From assembly GCF_001457695.1 (NCBI RefSeq), contig NZ_LN831025.1, positions 1,550,001 to 1,614,000 on the forward strand: DNA of 64,000 nt, read 5' to 3'. The notes beneath the pieces are model-generated. The model saw only the letters and a program-made list of their open reading frames with translations, did no database searches and was not told where the DNA came from. The position numbers and the translations under genes were made by a program. Origin of the DNA: Campylobacter jejuni (GTDB lineage: Bacteria; Campylobacterota; Campylobacteria; Campylobacterales; Campylobacteraceae). This document shows positions 19,322-28,671 of the stretch, piece after piece; within the stretch, counting starts at the first letter, position 1; each line of letters starts with the position of its first letter.

Positions 19322-20470
19322 CTAATTTCTTAAAGAATAATCCTTATAAGAAAATTCTCTTATCATTTGAAGTTCATTTTTTGCATTTAAAAGCATGAGA
19401 TTTGGAAGTCTTATACCATTAAAAGTTGTGTTTTTCACAATGGTGTAATGAATTTGATCTAAAAAAACAATTTTATCGCCGATTTTAAGCTTTTTATCAA
19501 AGGCGTATTCTCCCATTACATCACCCGCTAAACAAGTATTTCCAGTAAGCAAATAGGAAAATTCGCTTTCTTTTAAGTCTGAAATTTTTTCATTTTCTCT
19601 TGTGGCTAAAATTCTAGCATTTAAAACTTCACTTGTATAAGGCATGATGATAGTATCTGGCATATGTGCTTCGCTTGAAGTATCTAAAATAGCAATTTGT
19701 TTTTCATTTTCTATGATATCTACTACACTAGCCACCAAATTTCCTGTTTGCCAACCCACCGCTTCGCCTGGTTCAAGATAAACTTGCACGCCATATTTAT
19801 CACTGAAATTTTTACACAAAGCAATAAGCTTTTCAACATCATAGCCTTTTTTAGTGATGTGATGTCCTCCTCCAAAATTCACCCATTTCATTTGCCCTAT
19901 CCATTTGCCAAATTTCTCTTCAAAAGCCTTTAAAACTGCTTCTAAAGCATCAGCACTTTCTTCACAAAGTGCGTGAAAATGAAGTCCTTCTATAGCATTT
20001 AAATCCACATTTTCAAAATCTTTAGCACGAATTCCAAGTCTTGAGTATCTTCCACAAGGATTGTAAAGTTCTTTTGGGGCTAGAGAAAATTCAACATTAC
20101 AACGAAGACCTAAGGAATTTTTTTGTGTTTTAGCTTGAAATTTATGAAATTGGGCTAAAGAGTTAAACACTATATGATGAGATAAACTGGCTATTTCACC
20201 TATTTCATCTTCTTTAAAAGCAGGTGAATAAGTATGAATTTCTTTATCCATGTATTCTTTAGCAAATTTTGCTTCCCAAAGTCCGCTACAAGTACAACCT
20301 TTTAGGTATTCTCCAACAATTTTCATCGCTCCTGAAAAAGCAAAACCTTTTAAAGCTAAAAGCACTTTAGCACCACTTTTTTCACCAACACTTGCTAAAA
20401 GCTCACAATTTTTTCTTAATTTATCTTCTTCTAAAATATAAGCTGGAGTTTGAATTTTTTCATAAAACAT
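19322..20470 (-). CDS. nspC: Carboxynorspermidine/carboxyspermidine decarboxylase NspC
   Basis: 382 residues, a PLP enzyme of the alanine-racemase-fold decarboxylases. The PLP lysine is in VLLALKGFAF near residue 42; WVNFGGGHHI and VYLEPGEAVGW bind phosphate and substrate, and GNTCLAGDVMGEY carries the active-site Cys and Asp. It makes spermidine (or norspermidine) by the carboxyspermidine route used in Campylobacter, which lacks the S-adenosylmethionine pathway. Transcribed alone, divergent from the multicopper oxidase gene, with an AAGGAAAAAT ribosome site. Confidence 0.95.
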   Translation of the reverse strand: MFYEKIQTPAYILEEDKLRKNCELLASVGEKSGAKVLLALKGFAFSGAMKIVGEYLKGCTCSGLWEAKFAKEYMDKEIHTYSPAFKEDEIGEIASLSHHIVFNSLAQFHKFQAKTQKNSLGLRCNVEFSLAPKELYNPCGRYSRLGIRAKDFENVDLNAIEGLHFHALCEESADALEAVLKAFEEKFGKWIGQMKWVNFGGGHHITKKGYDVEKLIALCKNFSDKYGVQVYLEPGEAVGWQTGNLVASVVDIIENEKQIAILDTSSEAHMPDTIIMPYTSEVLNARILATRENEKISDLKESEFSYLLTGNTCLAGDVMGEYAFDKKLKIGDKIVFLDQIHYTIVKNTTFNGIRLPNLMLLNAKNELQMIREFSYKDYSLRN

Positions 20471-20593
20471 TATTTTTCCTTGATTAAATTGCTAAAATCA
20501 TAACAAAATTAAACCAAATTTTCAAAATAAATATTTACTAAAGTTAAAAAAATAATGACTATAATACAAAAAATCAAGCAAAAGGAAAAACTA

Positions 20594-22135
20594 ATGAATA
20601 GAAGAAATTTTTTAAAATTTAATGCACTTACTCTAGCAAGTATGGGTGTAGCCTATGCAAATCCTATGCACGATATGCACTCCATGCATAAAAATCATTC
20701 TATAAATCATGACTTAGATACTTCTTTTATAAACTTTGCTCCAAAAAATTTAAAGCTTTTAGATCCAAAACAATTCCCCCAAGGAGAAATTTTAAAAGCC
20801 TTGCCTTTACTCAAAAATGAAAGTAAAGAAAAAAATATTTTTCATGCTACCCTAGAAATCAAAGAAAATCATATAGAGCTTATCAAAGGTAAAAAAACCT
20901 TATTTTATACTTACAATGGCCTCGTGCCTGCTCCAAAAATAGAAGTTTTTGAAGGAGATAAACTTGAAATTTTAGTCAAAAACAAACTCAAAGAAGCTAC
21001 AACTATACATTGGCATGGCGTTCCTGTGCCACCTGATCAAGATGGAAGCCCACATGATCCTATCTTAGCAGGAGAAGAAAGAATATATCGTTTTGAAATT
21101 CCTCAAGATAGCGCAGGAACTTACTGGTATCATCCACATCCTCATTATACGGCTTCTAAACAAGTTTTTATGGGTTTAGCGGGGGCTTTTGTGATCAAAG
21201 CAAAAAAAGATGCTTTAAGTCATTTAAAAGAAAAAGATTTAATGATTAGCGATTTGCGTCTTGATGAAAACGCTCAAATTCCAAACAACAACCTAAATGA
21301 TTGGCTAAATGGTAGAGAAGGAGAATTTGTACTCATCAATGGACAATTTAAACCTAAAATCAAACTCGCCACAAACGAACGCATACGCATTTATAATGCT
21401 ACTGCAGCAAGATATTTAAATTTACGCATACAAGGAGCTAAGTTTATACTTGTTGGTACTGATGGCGGACTTATAGAAAAAACTATTTATAAAGAAGAAC
21501 TTTTCTTAAGTCCTGCTTCTCGTGTAGAAGTTTTAATCGACGCTCCAAAAGATGGGAATTTTAAGCTAGAAAGTGCTTATTATGATAGGGATAAAATGAT
21601 GGTAAAAGAAGAACCTAATACCCTATTTCTAGCCAATATTAACCTAAAAAAAGAAAATGTAGAACTTCCAAAAAATTTAAAAATTTTCAAACCTTCAGAA
21701 GAACCTAAGGAATTTAAAGAAATAATCATGAGTGAAGATCATATGCAAATGCATGGTATGATGGGAAAAAGTGAAGGCGAATTAAAAATCGCTCTTGCGT
21801 CTATGTTTTTAATCAATGGCAAAAGCTATGATTTAAAACGCATTGATTTAAGCTCCAAACTTGGAGTAGTTGAAGACTGGATAGTGATAAACAAATCTCA
21901 CATGGATCATCCTTTCCATATACATGGCACGCAATTTGAACTCATCTCATCAAAACTCAATGGCAAAGTTCAAAAAGCCGAATTTAGAGCCTTAAGAGAT
22001 ACTATAAATGTGCGTCCTAATGAAGAGTTAAGACTTAGAATGAAACAAGATTTTAAAGGACTTAGAATGTATCATTGTCATATTTTAGAACATGAAGATT
22101 TAGGAATGATGGGAAATTTAGAAGTAAAGGAATAA
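20594..22135 (+). CDS. cueO: Multicopper oxidase (CueO-like)
   Basis: 513 residues from the ATG at 20594 (AAAAGGA upstream; an in-frame ATG at 20555 lacks a site). A TAT signal (MNRRNFLKFNALTLASMG) exports it folded to the periplasm. A His/Met-rich stretch follows (PMHDMHSMHKNHS), and another Met/His insertion near 395 (EDHMQMHGMMG) is like the copper-binding insert of CueO. The copper ligands are HWHGVP, WYHPHPH, HPFHIHG and the type 1 motif YHCHILEHEDLGMM. It oxidises Cu(I) and protects from copper. It is first in line with moaD, moaE and moeA, two bases apart, so they may be co-transcribed. Confidence 0.94.
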   Translation: MNRRNFLKFNALTLASMGVAYANPMHDMHSMHKNHSINHDLDTSFINFAPKNLKLLDPKQFPQGEILKALPLLKNESKEKNIFHATLEIKENHIELIKGKKTLFYTYNGLVPAPKIEVFEGDKLEILVKNKLKEATTIHWHGVPVPPDQDGSPHDPILAGEERIYRFEIPQDSAGTYWYHPHPHYTASKQVFMGLAGAFVIKAKKDALSHLKEKDLMISDLRLDENAQIPNNNLNDWLNGREGEFVLINGQFKPKIKLATNERIRIYNATAARYLNLRIQGAKFILVGTDGGLIEKTIYKEELFLSPASRVEVLIDAPKDGNFKLESAYYDRDKMMVKEEPNTLFLANINLKKENVELPKNLKIFKPSEEPKEFKEIIMSEDHMQMHGMMGKSEGELKIALASMFLINGKSYDLKRIDLSSKLGVVEDWIVINKSHMDHPFHIHGTQFELISSKLNGKVQKAEFRALRDTINVRPNEELRLRMKQDFKGLRMYHCHILEHEDLGMMGNLEVKE

Positions 22136-22136
22136 A

Positions 22137-22358
22137 ATGGTAAAAGTGGAATTTTTAGGCCCCATAAATAAAGAAAATTTAGAACTTGAGGTAAAAAATT
22201 TAAAAGAATTAAAAGAAATTTTGCAAAAAGATGAGAGTTTAAAAGAATGGCTAGAACTTTGTGCGGTATCTTTAAATGATGAAATCATTTTTGATGAAAA
22301 CACTAAGTTAAAAACTGGTGATAAAATAGCACTTTTACCGCCAGTTTGCGGGGGTTAA
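22137..22358 (+). CDS. moaD: Molybdopterin synthase small subunit MoaD
   Basis: 73 residues with a ubiquitin-like fold and the C-terminal LLPPVCGG tail. The terminal Gly-Gly is thiocarboxylated and donates sulfur to precursor Z in the MoaD-MoaE complex. It abuts the moaE ATG without a gap, and begins one base after the multicopper oxidase stop. Confidence 0.93.
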   Translation: MVKVEFLGPINKENLELEVKNLKELKEILQKDESLKEWLELCAVSLNDEIIFDENTKLKTGDKIALLPPVCGG

Positions 22359-22805
22359 ATGGAACATTTTACACTCTATCAAGATTCTTTAGATATTCCT
22401 AAAATTTATAGCCAATGGTATGAATTTGCCAAGGATAAAAACTGCGGTGCTTTGCTGACTTTTTGTGGTATTGTGCGTGAAGAAGGAGGCATTGAGGCAC
22501 TTAGTTTTGATATTTATGAACCGCTTTTAAAAAAATGGTTTAATGAGTGGCAAAAAAGAGTAGATTTTGATGGTATTACCTTGCTTTTTGCTCACTCTAT
22601 AGGTGATGTAGCGGTTCATGAAAGCTCTTATTTTGCAGGAATTTTAAGCAAACAAAGAAAATTAGGACTTAAACTTCTTAATGAATTTGTTGAAGATTTT
22701 AAAGCAAGTGCACCCATTTGGAAGTATGATGTAATAAACAAAGAAAGAATTTATGCCAAAGAAAGATCAACCAAACTTTGCGGTGCAGGACTTTTAAAAG
22801 GATAA
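22359..22805 (+). CDS. moaE: Molybdopterin synthase large subunit MoaE
   Basis: 148 residues, the catalytic subunit that turns precursor Z into molybdopterin with sulfur from MoaD. Family segments include GALLTFCGIVRE, AHSIGDVAVHESS and a basic end with WKYDVINKERIYAKE, which holds the catalytic lysine (W-K). Spacing in the operon is three bases to moeA. Confidence 0.95.
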   Translation: MEHFTLYQDSLDIPKIYSQWYEFAKDKNCGALLTFCGIVREEGGIEALSFDIYEPLLKKWFNEWQKRVDFDGITLLFAHSIGDVAVHESSYFAGILSKQRKLGLKLLNEFVEDFKASAPIWKYDVINKERIYAKERSTKLCGAGLLKG

Positions 22806-22808
22806 AAA

Positions 22809-23999
22809 ATGTTAATGTCTTATGAAGAAAGTTTAAAAATTTTACATTCTCATATCAAAACCTATGAAAAGATTGAAAAAATAGCTCTTACAGAGTGTTT
22901 AGGACGCATTTTAGCTCAAGACATAAAAGCCCCTAAAAACCAACCTGAATTTCCAACTTCGGCTATGGATGGTTATGCGATCAAATTTGAAGATCAAGAT
23001 AAGCCTTTAAAAATTTTAGGCCTCACACCTGCGGGCACTATGCCACAATTTAGCGTGCAAAATGGTACTTGTGTAAAAACCTTTACAGGCTCACTCATGA
23101 GCGAAGGAAGCGATACTTTAGTCCCTGTTGAAAATGTACGCGTAGAAAATGATACTCTTTTTATAGAAAAAAAAGTTCCTCAAGCTTTTGCCGTGCGTGC
23201 GGTAGGAGAAAACTATAAAAAAGATGAAATTTTACTCAAAAAAGGCACAAGGTTAAATTATAGCGAGATAGCTCTTTTAGCTGAACTTGGATTTTTTCAC
23301 ATTAGTGTGTTTATAAAGCCTATTGTAGGGGTTTTAAGTAGTGGAAGTGAGATCAAGGATCTAGGAGAAGCCTTGGAAAATCCTGCTCAAATCCGCTCTT
23401 CAAATCATATCGCCATAGCTAATTTAGCTAAAAATTTAAATTGCGATACAAGGGTTTTTCCTCTTTTAAAAGATGATGAGAAAGCCACTTTTTCCACCCT
23501 TGAAAGTGCTTTGCAAAGTTGTGATATTTTGGTTACAACGGGCGGGGTTTCTATGGGAGATTTTGACTTTTTAAAAAAAGCCATCAAAGAATACGAAATC
23601 ATCATCGATAAAGCCGACATAAAACCAGGTAGACATATCAAAATAGCTAAGGCTAATGAAAAATTCATCATCGCCTTACCAGGTTTTCCTTACTCGGCTA
23701 TGGTAATGTTTAATCTTTACGCAAGAGAGATTTTAAACTCTTGGTTACTTCAGCCTAAAGACTATATTTGCAAAGCCTTTTTACAAGGAAGTTACAAGAA
23801 AAAAACACCTTATTTGGAATTTGTCGCTTGTAACATAAAGTTTGAAAATGGACGCATTTTAGCCAATCTTGAAGGCAAAAAAGAAGGCTCTAGTGCGATT
23901 ATAAACAATCTTAACAATAAAGCTGCCCTTATGGTGGTGCCAAAAGAATGTGAAATGTTAGAAAATGAAAGTTTAGTAGATATTATCTTTATGCCTTAA
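22809..23999 (+). CDS. moeA: Molybdenum/tungsten insertase MoeA
   Basis: 396 residues. Inserts the metal into adenylylated molybdopterin. Segments FPTSAMDGYAIK (active site Asp), FTGSLMSEGSDTLVP, GVLSSGSEI and VTTGGVSMGDFDFLK with LPGFPYSAMVMF are diagnostic. C. jejuni has two MoeA copies, possibly for Mo and W; which metal this one serves cannot be read from sequence, although FDH and the tungstate importer are in the neighbourhood. An ATG at 22815 is an alternative start; AAAGGA lies before the first one. Confidence 0.94.
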   Translation: MLMSYEESLKILHSHIKTYEKIEKIALTECLGRILAQDIKAPKNQPEFPTSAMDGYAIKFEDQDKPLKILGLTPAGTMPQFSVQNGTCVKTFTGSLMSEGSDTLVPVENVRVENDTLFIEKKVPQAFAVRAVGENYKKDEILLKKGTRLNYSEIALLAELGFFHISVFIKPIVGVLSSGSEIKDLGEALENPAQIRSSNHIAIANLAKNLNCDTRVFPLLKDDEKATFSTLESALQSCDILVTTGGVSMGDFDFLKKAIKEYEIIIDKADIKPGRHIKIAKANEKFIIALPGFPYSAMVMFNLYAREILNSWLLQPKDYICKAFLQGSYKKKTPYLEFVACNIKFENGRILANLEGKKEGSSAIINNLNNKAALMVVPKECEMLENESLVDIIFMP

Positions 24000-24088
24000 A
24001 ATTATTTAAATAATTTTATTTCGATTTTAATCAACCCTAAATTTCAATAAGTTTCAAATTCGCAACCTCCTTTTAGTGGAGTAATTAG

Positions 24089-24115
24089 CCCTAGCGGAGT
24101 TTCAATCCACTAGGG
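24089..24115 (+). terminator. Terminator of the cueO-moaDE-moeA unit
   Basis: CCCTAGCGGA pairs with TCCACTAGGG (one mismatch) around a seven-base loop, followed by TTTATTTT. A second, competing stem uses TAGTGGA at 24074-24080 with the same right arm. Confidence 0.6.
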
Positions 24116-24118
24116 TTT

Positions 24119-24220
24119 ATTTTAGTCCCTTTTTAAATTTCTTTATGGTAAAATCTGCCATCTCATTTTCAAATAAAGCACTAAGTTTTAGTCCCTTTTT
24201 AAATTTCTTTATGGTAAAAT
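24119..24220 (+). CRISPR. Minimal type II-C CRISPR array: two 36-nt repeats, one 30-nt spacer
   Basis: Repeat 1 is at 24119-24154 and repeat 2 at 24185-24220. They are identical except for the first base (A instead of G in repeat 1), and begin TTTTAGTCCCTTTTTAAA. The single spacer is 24155-24184. The 3' end of each repeat (ATGGTAAAAT) is known in this family to serve as a -10 promoter, so the spacer has its own start site and is transcribed on the plus strand. The degenerate first base marks repeat 1 as the repeat at one array end. No third repeat is found up to the tracrRNA. Confidence 0.93.
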
Positions 24221-24281
24221 AGATATTTACCAGATAATGAAAATTTCGGGGTTTTTTCATGAAAAATAGCAAAAATTATGC

Positions 24282-24287
24282 TATAAT
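24282..24287 (+). promoter_or_regulatory. -10 box of tracrRNA
   Basis: TATAAT in GCTATAATCTCATAAG, six bases before the expected tracrRNA 5' end at 24293. Confidence 0.7.
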
Positions 24288-24292
24288 CTCAT

Positions 24293-24366
24293 AAGAAATT
24301 TAAAAAGGGACTAAAATAAAGAGTTTGCGGGACTCTGCGGGGTTACAATCCCCTAAAACCGCTTTT
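24293..24366 (+). ncRNA. tracrRNA of the type II-C system
   Basis: The segment at 24296-24318 is complementary to the first part of the CRISPR repeat (anti-repeat AAATTTAAAAAGGGACTAAA). It is followed by hairpin GAGT...ACTC and the nested stem GCGG-GG...CCCC...CCGC that ends in a short T run. Sequence and structure are those of the C. jejuni tracrRNA, which pairs with crRNA for RNase III processing and Cas9 loading. The T run here is only four long, and the 3' end overlaps the convergent cas2 stop codon. Confidence 0.92.
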
Positions 24367-24796
24367 AAAATTCAAATAAATTTTGCTGATGATATTTTTC
24401 TTGTTTTTTGTTTATTTGAATTTCTTCATTATTTGAATTTTTATATTTAAATTCTCCATGACTATCTATATCAAAAAGCGTTAAATTGGTTTCGTTATTA
24501 ACTTTTTCGTTAAAAACTATGCCACCAAGCAAAAGCTCCATTTTATCAAATTGCTTTTCAGTGATGATTAAAGCCCTTACATTTCCATAAGGTGGCAAAA
24601 TCTTTTTTACATTTTCAATAGAACTTTTTGCAGAACTTAAACCCTTGCAAATACGCATATAAACACTAAATTGCAGCATAAAATAACCTAATTTTATAAG
24701 ATTATTTCTAAATTTACTTGCTAGTTTTTGCTCTTTTTTACTTTTAGTTGGCACATCAAACATCAAAAGCACACGCATAAATTTATCTTCAATCAT
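24365..24796 (-). CDS. cas2: CRISPR-associated endoribonuclease/adaptation protein Cas2
   Basis: 143 residues. The ferredoxin-like Cas2 core has the conserved Asp in RVLLMFDVPTK near residue 14, YFMLQFSVYMR and a basic second half. With Cas1 it forms the spacer-integration complex. The ATG at 24796 overlaps the cas1 stop region. Length somewhat above the usual 95-110 because of a polar C-terminal tail (NNEEIQINKKQEKYHQQ), which is normal for this type II-C branch. Confidence 0.95.
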   Translation of the reverse strand: MIEDKFMRVLLMFDVPTKSKKEQKLASKFRNNLIKLGYFMLQFSVYMRICKGLSSAKSSIENVKKILPPYGNVRALIITEKQFDKMELLLGGIVFNEKVNNETNLTLFDIDSHGEFKYKNSNNEEIQINKKQEKYHQQNLFEF

Positions 24797-25679
24797 CAAA
24801 TTTCACTATCTTTAGTTCATCTTCATACAATAAAGCATTTTTAAAATTTGCCACATAATGATTTATCGCTCTGTTTAAAGGATAATTTTGCCCATCAAAA
24901 TTGATTTTACTTTGTAAATTGCCAATCAACGCTCTTTTGTCATCTTTGCTTAAAAACTCACTTTCACCCTTAAGCTTTAAAACACAATCATCAACACTAG
25001 CCCTAAACACTTCTATCAAATCATCACAAAGCGCAAAAGAATTATAAATATTATCGTGCTTTATGCCAAGCCAAGGCAAAAGCCCACTTATGCAAACTGC
25101 TCTAATAATACAAGCCCTAATGATTGCATAGCCATAATTTAAAGCAGAATTTTCAAAGCAAAGCTCATCTCTTGAAAAAGAAGTACCAAACAAAGTTTTA
25201 AAATAAAGCGCCGCCGCAACAGCTTCAATATTTTTACTATCATTTAAGCTTACTTTTTTAGCCAAATTTATAAGCTCATTGCTTTGCTCTATTTTATTGT
25301 GTTTTTTTAAGATAAAGGCTTGATTTAGGATTTTATTTTTAATGATTTTTTGCCATAAAATAGCCTTTTTTTGAGCACTTACATTCATTTGCTCTTTTGC
25401 GATTTTTGCACTTTGAAAATGCCCTAAAAAAGGAGTAAAAACGCCATTTATACTATGAGTTTCATCGCAGGTTAGCAAGATGATTTTATGCCTTGCAAAG
25501 GCATTAAAAAGTGCGGAACTAAGGCTTGCTTGTAAGCTTTCTAAAACGATGATATTTATATCTTTTAAAAACAATTTGGCTATATTTTCATCTTGCTTAA
25601 TCACAAGATGATTTAGCTCTAAATTTAGCTTGGCATTAGAGCTAATAAGCAGTGTTTTAAAAGCTTCATCGTAACTCAT
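24789..25679 (-). CDS. cas1: CRISPR-associated integrase Cas1 (type II)
   Basis: 296 residues. The metal-binding residues are recognisable in NIEAVAAALYF (Glu), LGIKHDN (His) and ALCDDLIEVFR (Asp). It integrates new spacers with Cas2. Start ATG at 25679 overlaps the cas9 stop by four bases, so cas9-cas1-cas2 is one operon. Intact, so adaptation should be possible despite the single spacer. Confidence 0.95.
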   Translation of the reverse strand: MSYDEAFKTLLISSNAKLNLELNHLVIKQDENIAKLFLKDINIIVLESLQASLSSALFNAFARHKIILLTCDETHSINGVFTPFLGHFQSAKIAKEQMNVSAQKKAILWQKIIKNKILNQAFILKKHNKIEQSNELINLAKKVSLNDSKNIEAVAAALYFKTLFGTSFSRDELCFENSALNYGYAIIRACIIRAVCISGLLPWLGIKHDNIYNSFALCDDLIEVFRASVDDCVLKLKGESEFLSKDDKRALIGNLQSKINFDGQNYPLNRAINHYVANFKNALLYEDELKIVKFDD

Positions 25680-28630
25680 TTTTTAAAATCTTCTCTTTGT
25701 CTAAACTCAGCCTTTGTAACTTCCCCAAGTGCTGAAACTATGTATTTTTCAAATACTTTTAGATTTTGAATTCCTATGCTTTTTGCGATTACTTCTTTTT
25801 CATTTGCATTTTTAAACAATATTTTTTGATTTTTGCTTAGCGTTTCAAATTTATTATCGTGTTTTGAAACAATCAAACTAACAGTAGAGCTTGTAAAAGC
25901 ATTATAATAAACAAATTCTGGCTCTTGCATATCTTTAGTTTGAATTAAAATCAAACTATCTTTGTATAAAGAAAAGCAAAACTCATAATTTTCATCCATT
26001 AAAATCCAGTCTTTTATCTCACCTTTTTTACTTCGTGCTACAGCTTTATTTGGTAATACTTTTAAAGCAAAATCCATAGTATAAATTGGCACAGCATAAA
26101 ATTTATTTGTCTTTTTGTGTTTAAAAATATCCACTCTAAACATATCGCCATTTTTAACTATTTTACCATTTACTTTGCGGATTTTACCAAGCTCTAGGGC
26201 TTTTAAAACTCCTTCTTTTCCGCCGTATGATTGATAGAATTCTTCTTCTTTTCTAAATGTTTCTTCATGTAAGGCTCCGCTTGGCTTTTTTCTCTCAGGT
26301 TTTGAGACAAAAATTTCATCAATTTTATCTAAAACCTTTTGCCTAAAACCACTAAAAGGCTCAAAAAACTTCCTTTTGTTTTTATAATCTAATTCACTAA
26401 TTTTTTTTGCATAAAGTTCTGCACTGTTGCTTTCTTGCTCTTTTTTAAAATCTGAAAAAGCCTTTACGATAGAGTTGTTTGCATAAGCAATAATTACTGC
26501 ATCGATGGTGTGATGAAGATGGTTATTTCTATCCTTAGCGCTAAAGCCCCAAGTGTGTCTTAAAGCCGATGTAAGCATACCGCTTTTTGCTTCTACATGC
26601 ACTTTTGAGCCTTTTTGTGTGTCGTTTAACTTTGTATTTTCATCATCGCTTAAAGGTAAAAAATCTAAATAATCTTTAGTGTAGTTTAAAACAAGCCTTG
26701 CTATGTAGCGAGTATCGTTTAGATTTCTATCTTTAAAGTTTTTTTGCTCTTTGTCTTTGTAATTTTTATCTAAAATTCTTTTTTGCTTTTTAGTAGGCAA
26801 ATTTTTTGCTAAAACTTCAATTTTCTGCCATTTTGCACTATCATTGCCAAAGGCTTCAAAGGGGGTTTGATTAAGTTTTTCTTGATTTTGCTTGGTAAAA
26901 ACTAAAACTTTATTCATATAAGAATCATCAAAACTTCTAGAATAAGGGTAAATGTGATCAATTTCAAGCATTTTTTCATCTTGCAAATCACTAATTTTAA
27001 TCTTTTCTCCACTATAAGCACAAAATTCTTTTTGTTCTTTAAATAATCTTAATTTTAAAATATTTTTGCTATTTATTTTTAAGCCTAGTTTTTCACATTC
27101 AAGTTCGGCGTCTTTTTTGGCCTTGTAGTTTTCATTTTGCTCTTTTTCTATTTTAGCTCTTTGGCTGTAATTTTTACCTACTTCTCTTGCTAATTCAATG
27201 TTTATTTTATGCACTTTGCCGTATTTTTTAAGTAAAGCATTTAAGACCTTTCTGTATTCTTTAATCGCTCTTAAAACCACAGGATTAGTTACCTCATCTT
27301 TATAATAAGTTTCATTAAATGCGGGTAAAAAATCTTTTTTATCTTCATTGATTGCTACTTTTAAATTAAGCTCATTACAAGCTTCATCGTATTTTTTACC
27401 TTCAAGCATTAAAGGAGTGATAAGTTTTAAGGCTTTAAAACTTATATTTAAATGGTCTTTAAATTCCAATTTGCTTAAACTATCAATTTGATTTTGATTT
27501 AAATCATATTTTGCTAAAGCCTTTTTAAGCTTAATCTCATCTTTTATAAGGGTAATATCTTTTGCTATTTCATTTAAATCATCTTGGCTTAAACTATGAT
27601 CACCTAGAGCTTTTATAAATTCTTTATATTTTTTAAACTCAATAAAATAAGTTCCTTTTTCCCCTTTAAATTCATAATCATCGCTTAAGCCTAAAAGCTT
27701 TTTTGTTTGTTTATAAGTTAGAGTGCCGTTTTTTAAAACTTCATTCAAAAGGGCGTTTAAATCATCTTTTGTATATAAAATTCCTTCAGTATTTTTAAGA
27801 TTGTTTAAAAGATTGATAATTCTTGTAAGTGCTACAAACATAAAAGCTAAGGGCGAATTTTTTGGCGCTCTTTTTTCATCGGTAAAAAAACTACAATTTC
27901 CCACCAAATGAGAAAAATCTTTTAAAGCCCTTTTATAAAATGCTACACTAAGCACCTCTTCTTCAAATTTTTTTGAAAAAGAAAAGCCAAATTCTCTTTG
28001 TTTTTTAAAAATAAGCTTTAATTCATCTTTTAAAAAACTTTGCGCTATGCAGCGTTCATAACTTTCTTTTTTATTTCTAACATTTGTAAATTCTTTGGAA
28101 TTTTCTTTGAATTTTTGAAAATACTCTTTATAAAGATACTCGCCCACACTTTGATAATTTGCTAGTTTTTCTTCATTTTGCTTGATAGCTTTTAAAATCG
28201 CACCTTTTTCTTTATCATCACTATTTTTAATATCATCATAGCCACGCCTTTTTGCAATATGTAAAATCACTCTTGCAAAATCTTGCTTACTTAAAAGCTC
28301 GTTTAAAGCTCTAAATCTTAACTCATAAGGGCTAATTAAAGATCCTTTATAAGCCTTGGCTAAACTTTCATCAAAGCTTTGATAATCTTCGTAATTTAAC
28401 TTAAATTCATTTGCGATTAAATGTTTTAAGTGATTTAGCCTTGCTTTGCGTCTAGCAAGGCGTTTTCTAGCACTTCTTGCAAGGCGTCTTGGCAAGGCTA
28501 AGGATTCTCCTGTTTTGGGATTTTCAGCCTTTGTAAAAATCCTAACTCCACAATCTTTTAACTCATCATTTTCACTAAATGCCCAGCCAATAGAGCTTAT
28601 TCCTATATCAAATGCCAAAATTCTTGCCAC
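25676..28630 (-). CDS. cas9: Type II-C CRISPR endonuclease Cas9 (C. jejuni type)
   Basis: 984 residues, exactly the length of CjCas9, one of the smallest Cas9 proteins. RuvC-I carries Asp8 (ILAFDIGISSIGWAF), the arginine-rich bridge helix is at about 50-67 (RRLARSARKRLARRKARL), RuvC-II contains INIELAREV, the HNH domain LEIDHIYPYSRSFDD contains His559, and RuvC-III has HHTIDAVIIAYAN. The WED and PAM-interacting domains fill the end. All catalytic residues are present. The start is GTG at 28630 with AAAGGA nine bases before. It cuts DNA matched by crRNA:tracrRNA. Confidence 0.98.
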   Translation of the reverse strand: MARILAFDIGISSIGWAFSENDELKDCGVRIFTKAENPKTGESLALPRRLARSARKRLARRKARLNHLKHLIANEFKLNYEDYQSFDESLAKAYKGSLISPYELRFRALNELLSKQDFARVILHIAKRRGYDDIKNSDDKEKGAILKAIKQNEEKLANYQSVGEYLYKEYFQKFKENSKEFTNVRNKKESYERCIAQSFLKDELKLIFKKQREFGFSFSKKFEEEVLSVAFYKRALKDFSHLVGNCSFFTDEKRAPKNSPLAFMFVALTRIINLLNNLKNTEGILYTKDDLNALLNEVLKNGTLTYKQTKKLLGLSDDYEFKGEKGTYFIEFKKYKEFIKALGDHSLSQDDLNEIAKDITLIKDEIKLKKALAKYDLNQNQIDSLSKLEFKDHLNISFKALKLITPLMLEGKKYDEACNELNLKVAINEDKKDFLPAFNETYYKDEVTNPVVLRAIKEYRKVLNALLKKYGKVHKINIELAREVGKNYSQRAKIEKEQNENYKAKKDAELECEKLGLKINSKNILKLRLFKEQKEFCAYSGEKIKISDLQDEKMLEIDHIYPYSRSFDDSYMNKVLVFTKQNQEKLNQTPFEAFGNDSAKWQKIEVLAKNLPTKKQKRILDKNYKDKEQKNFKDRNLNDTRYIARLVLNYTKDYLDFLPLSDDENTKLNDTQKGSKVHVEAKSGMLTSALRHTWGFSAKDRNNHLHHTIDAVIIAYANNSIVKAFSDFKKEQESNSAELYAKKISELDYKNKRKFFEPFSGFRQKVLDKIDEIFVSKPERKKPSGALHEETFRKEEEFYQSYGGKEGVLKALELGKIRKVNGKIVKNGDMFRVDIFKHKKTNKFYAVPIYTMDFALKVLPNKAVARSKKGEIKDWILMDENYEFCFSLYKDSLILIQTKDMQEPEFVYYNAFTSSTVSLIVSKHDNKFETLSKNQKILFKNANEKEVIAKSIGIQNLKVFEKYIVSALGEVTKAEFRQREDFKK

Positions 28631-28665
28631 ACTAGATCCTTTTTAATATTTATGATTTGTGTATA

Positions 28666-28671
28666 ATTATA
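28666..28671 (-). promoter_or_regulatory. Predicted -10 box of cas9 operon
   Basis: Minus strand TGTATTATAATTATAC, with TATAAT 36 bases before the GTG start. The rest of the gap up to 28870 (plain AT-rich sequence) shows nothing further. Confidence 0.5.

Noticed and set aside
24221-24250. A third CRISPR unit after repeat 2
   Set aside because: No repeat follows before the tracrRNA; the sequence only forms a small fold-back with the end of repeat 2.
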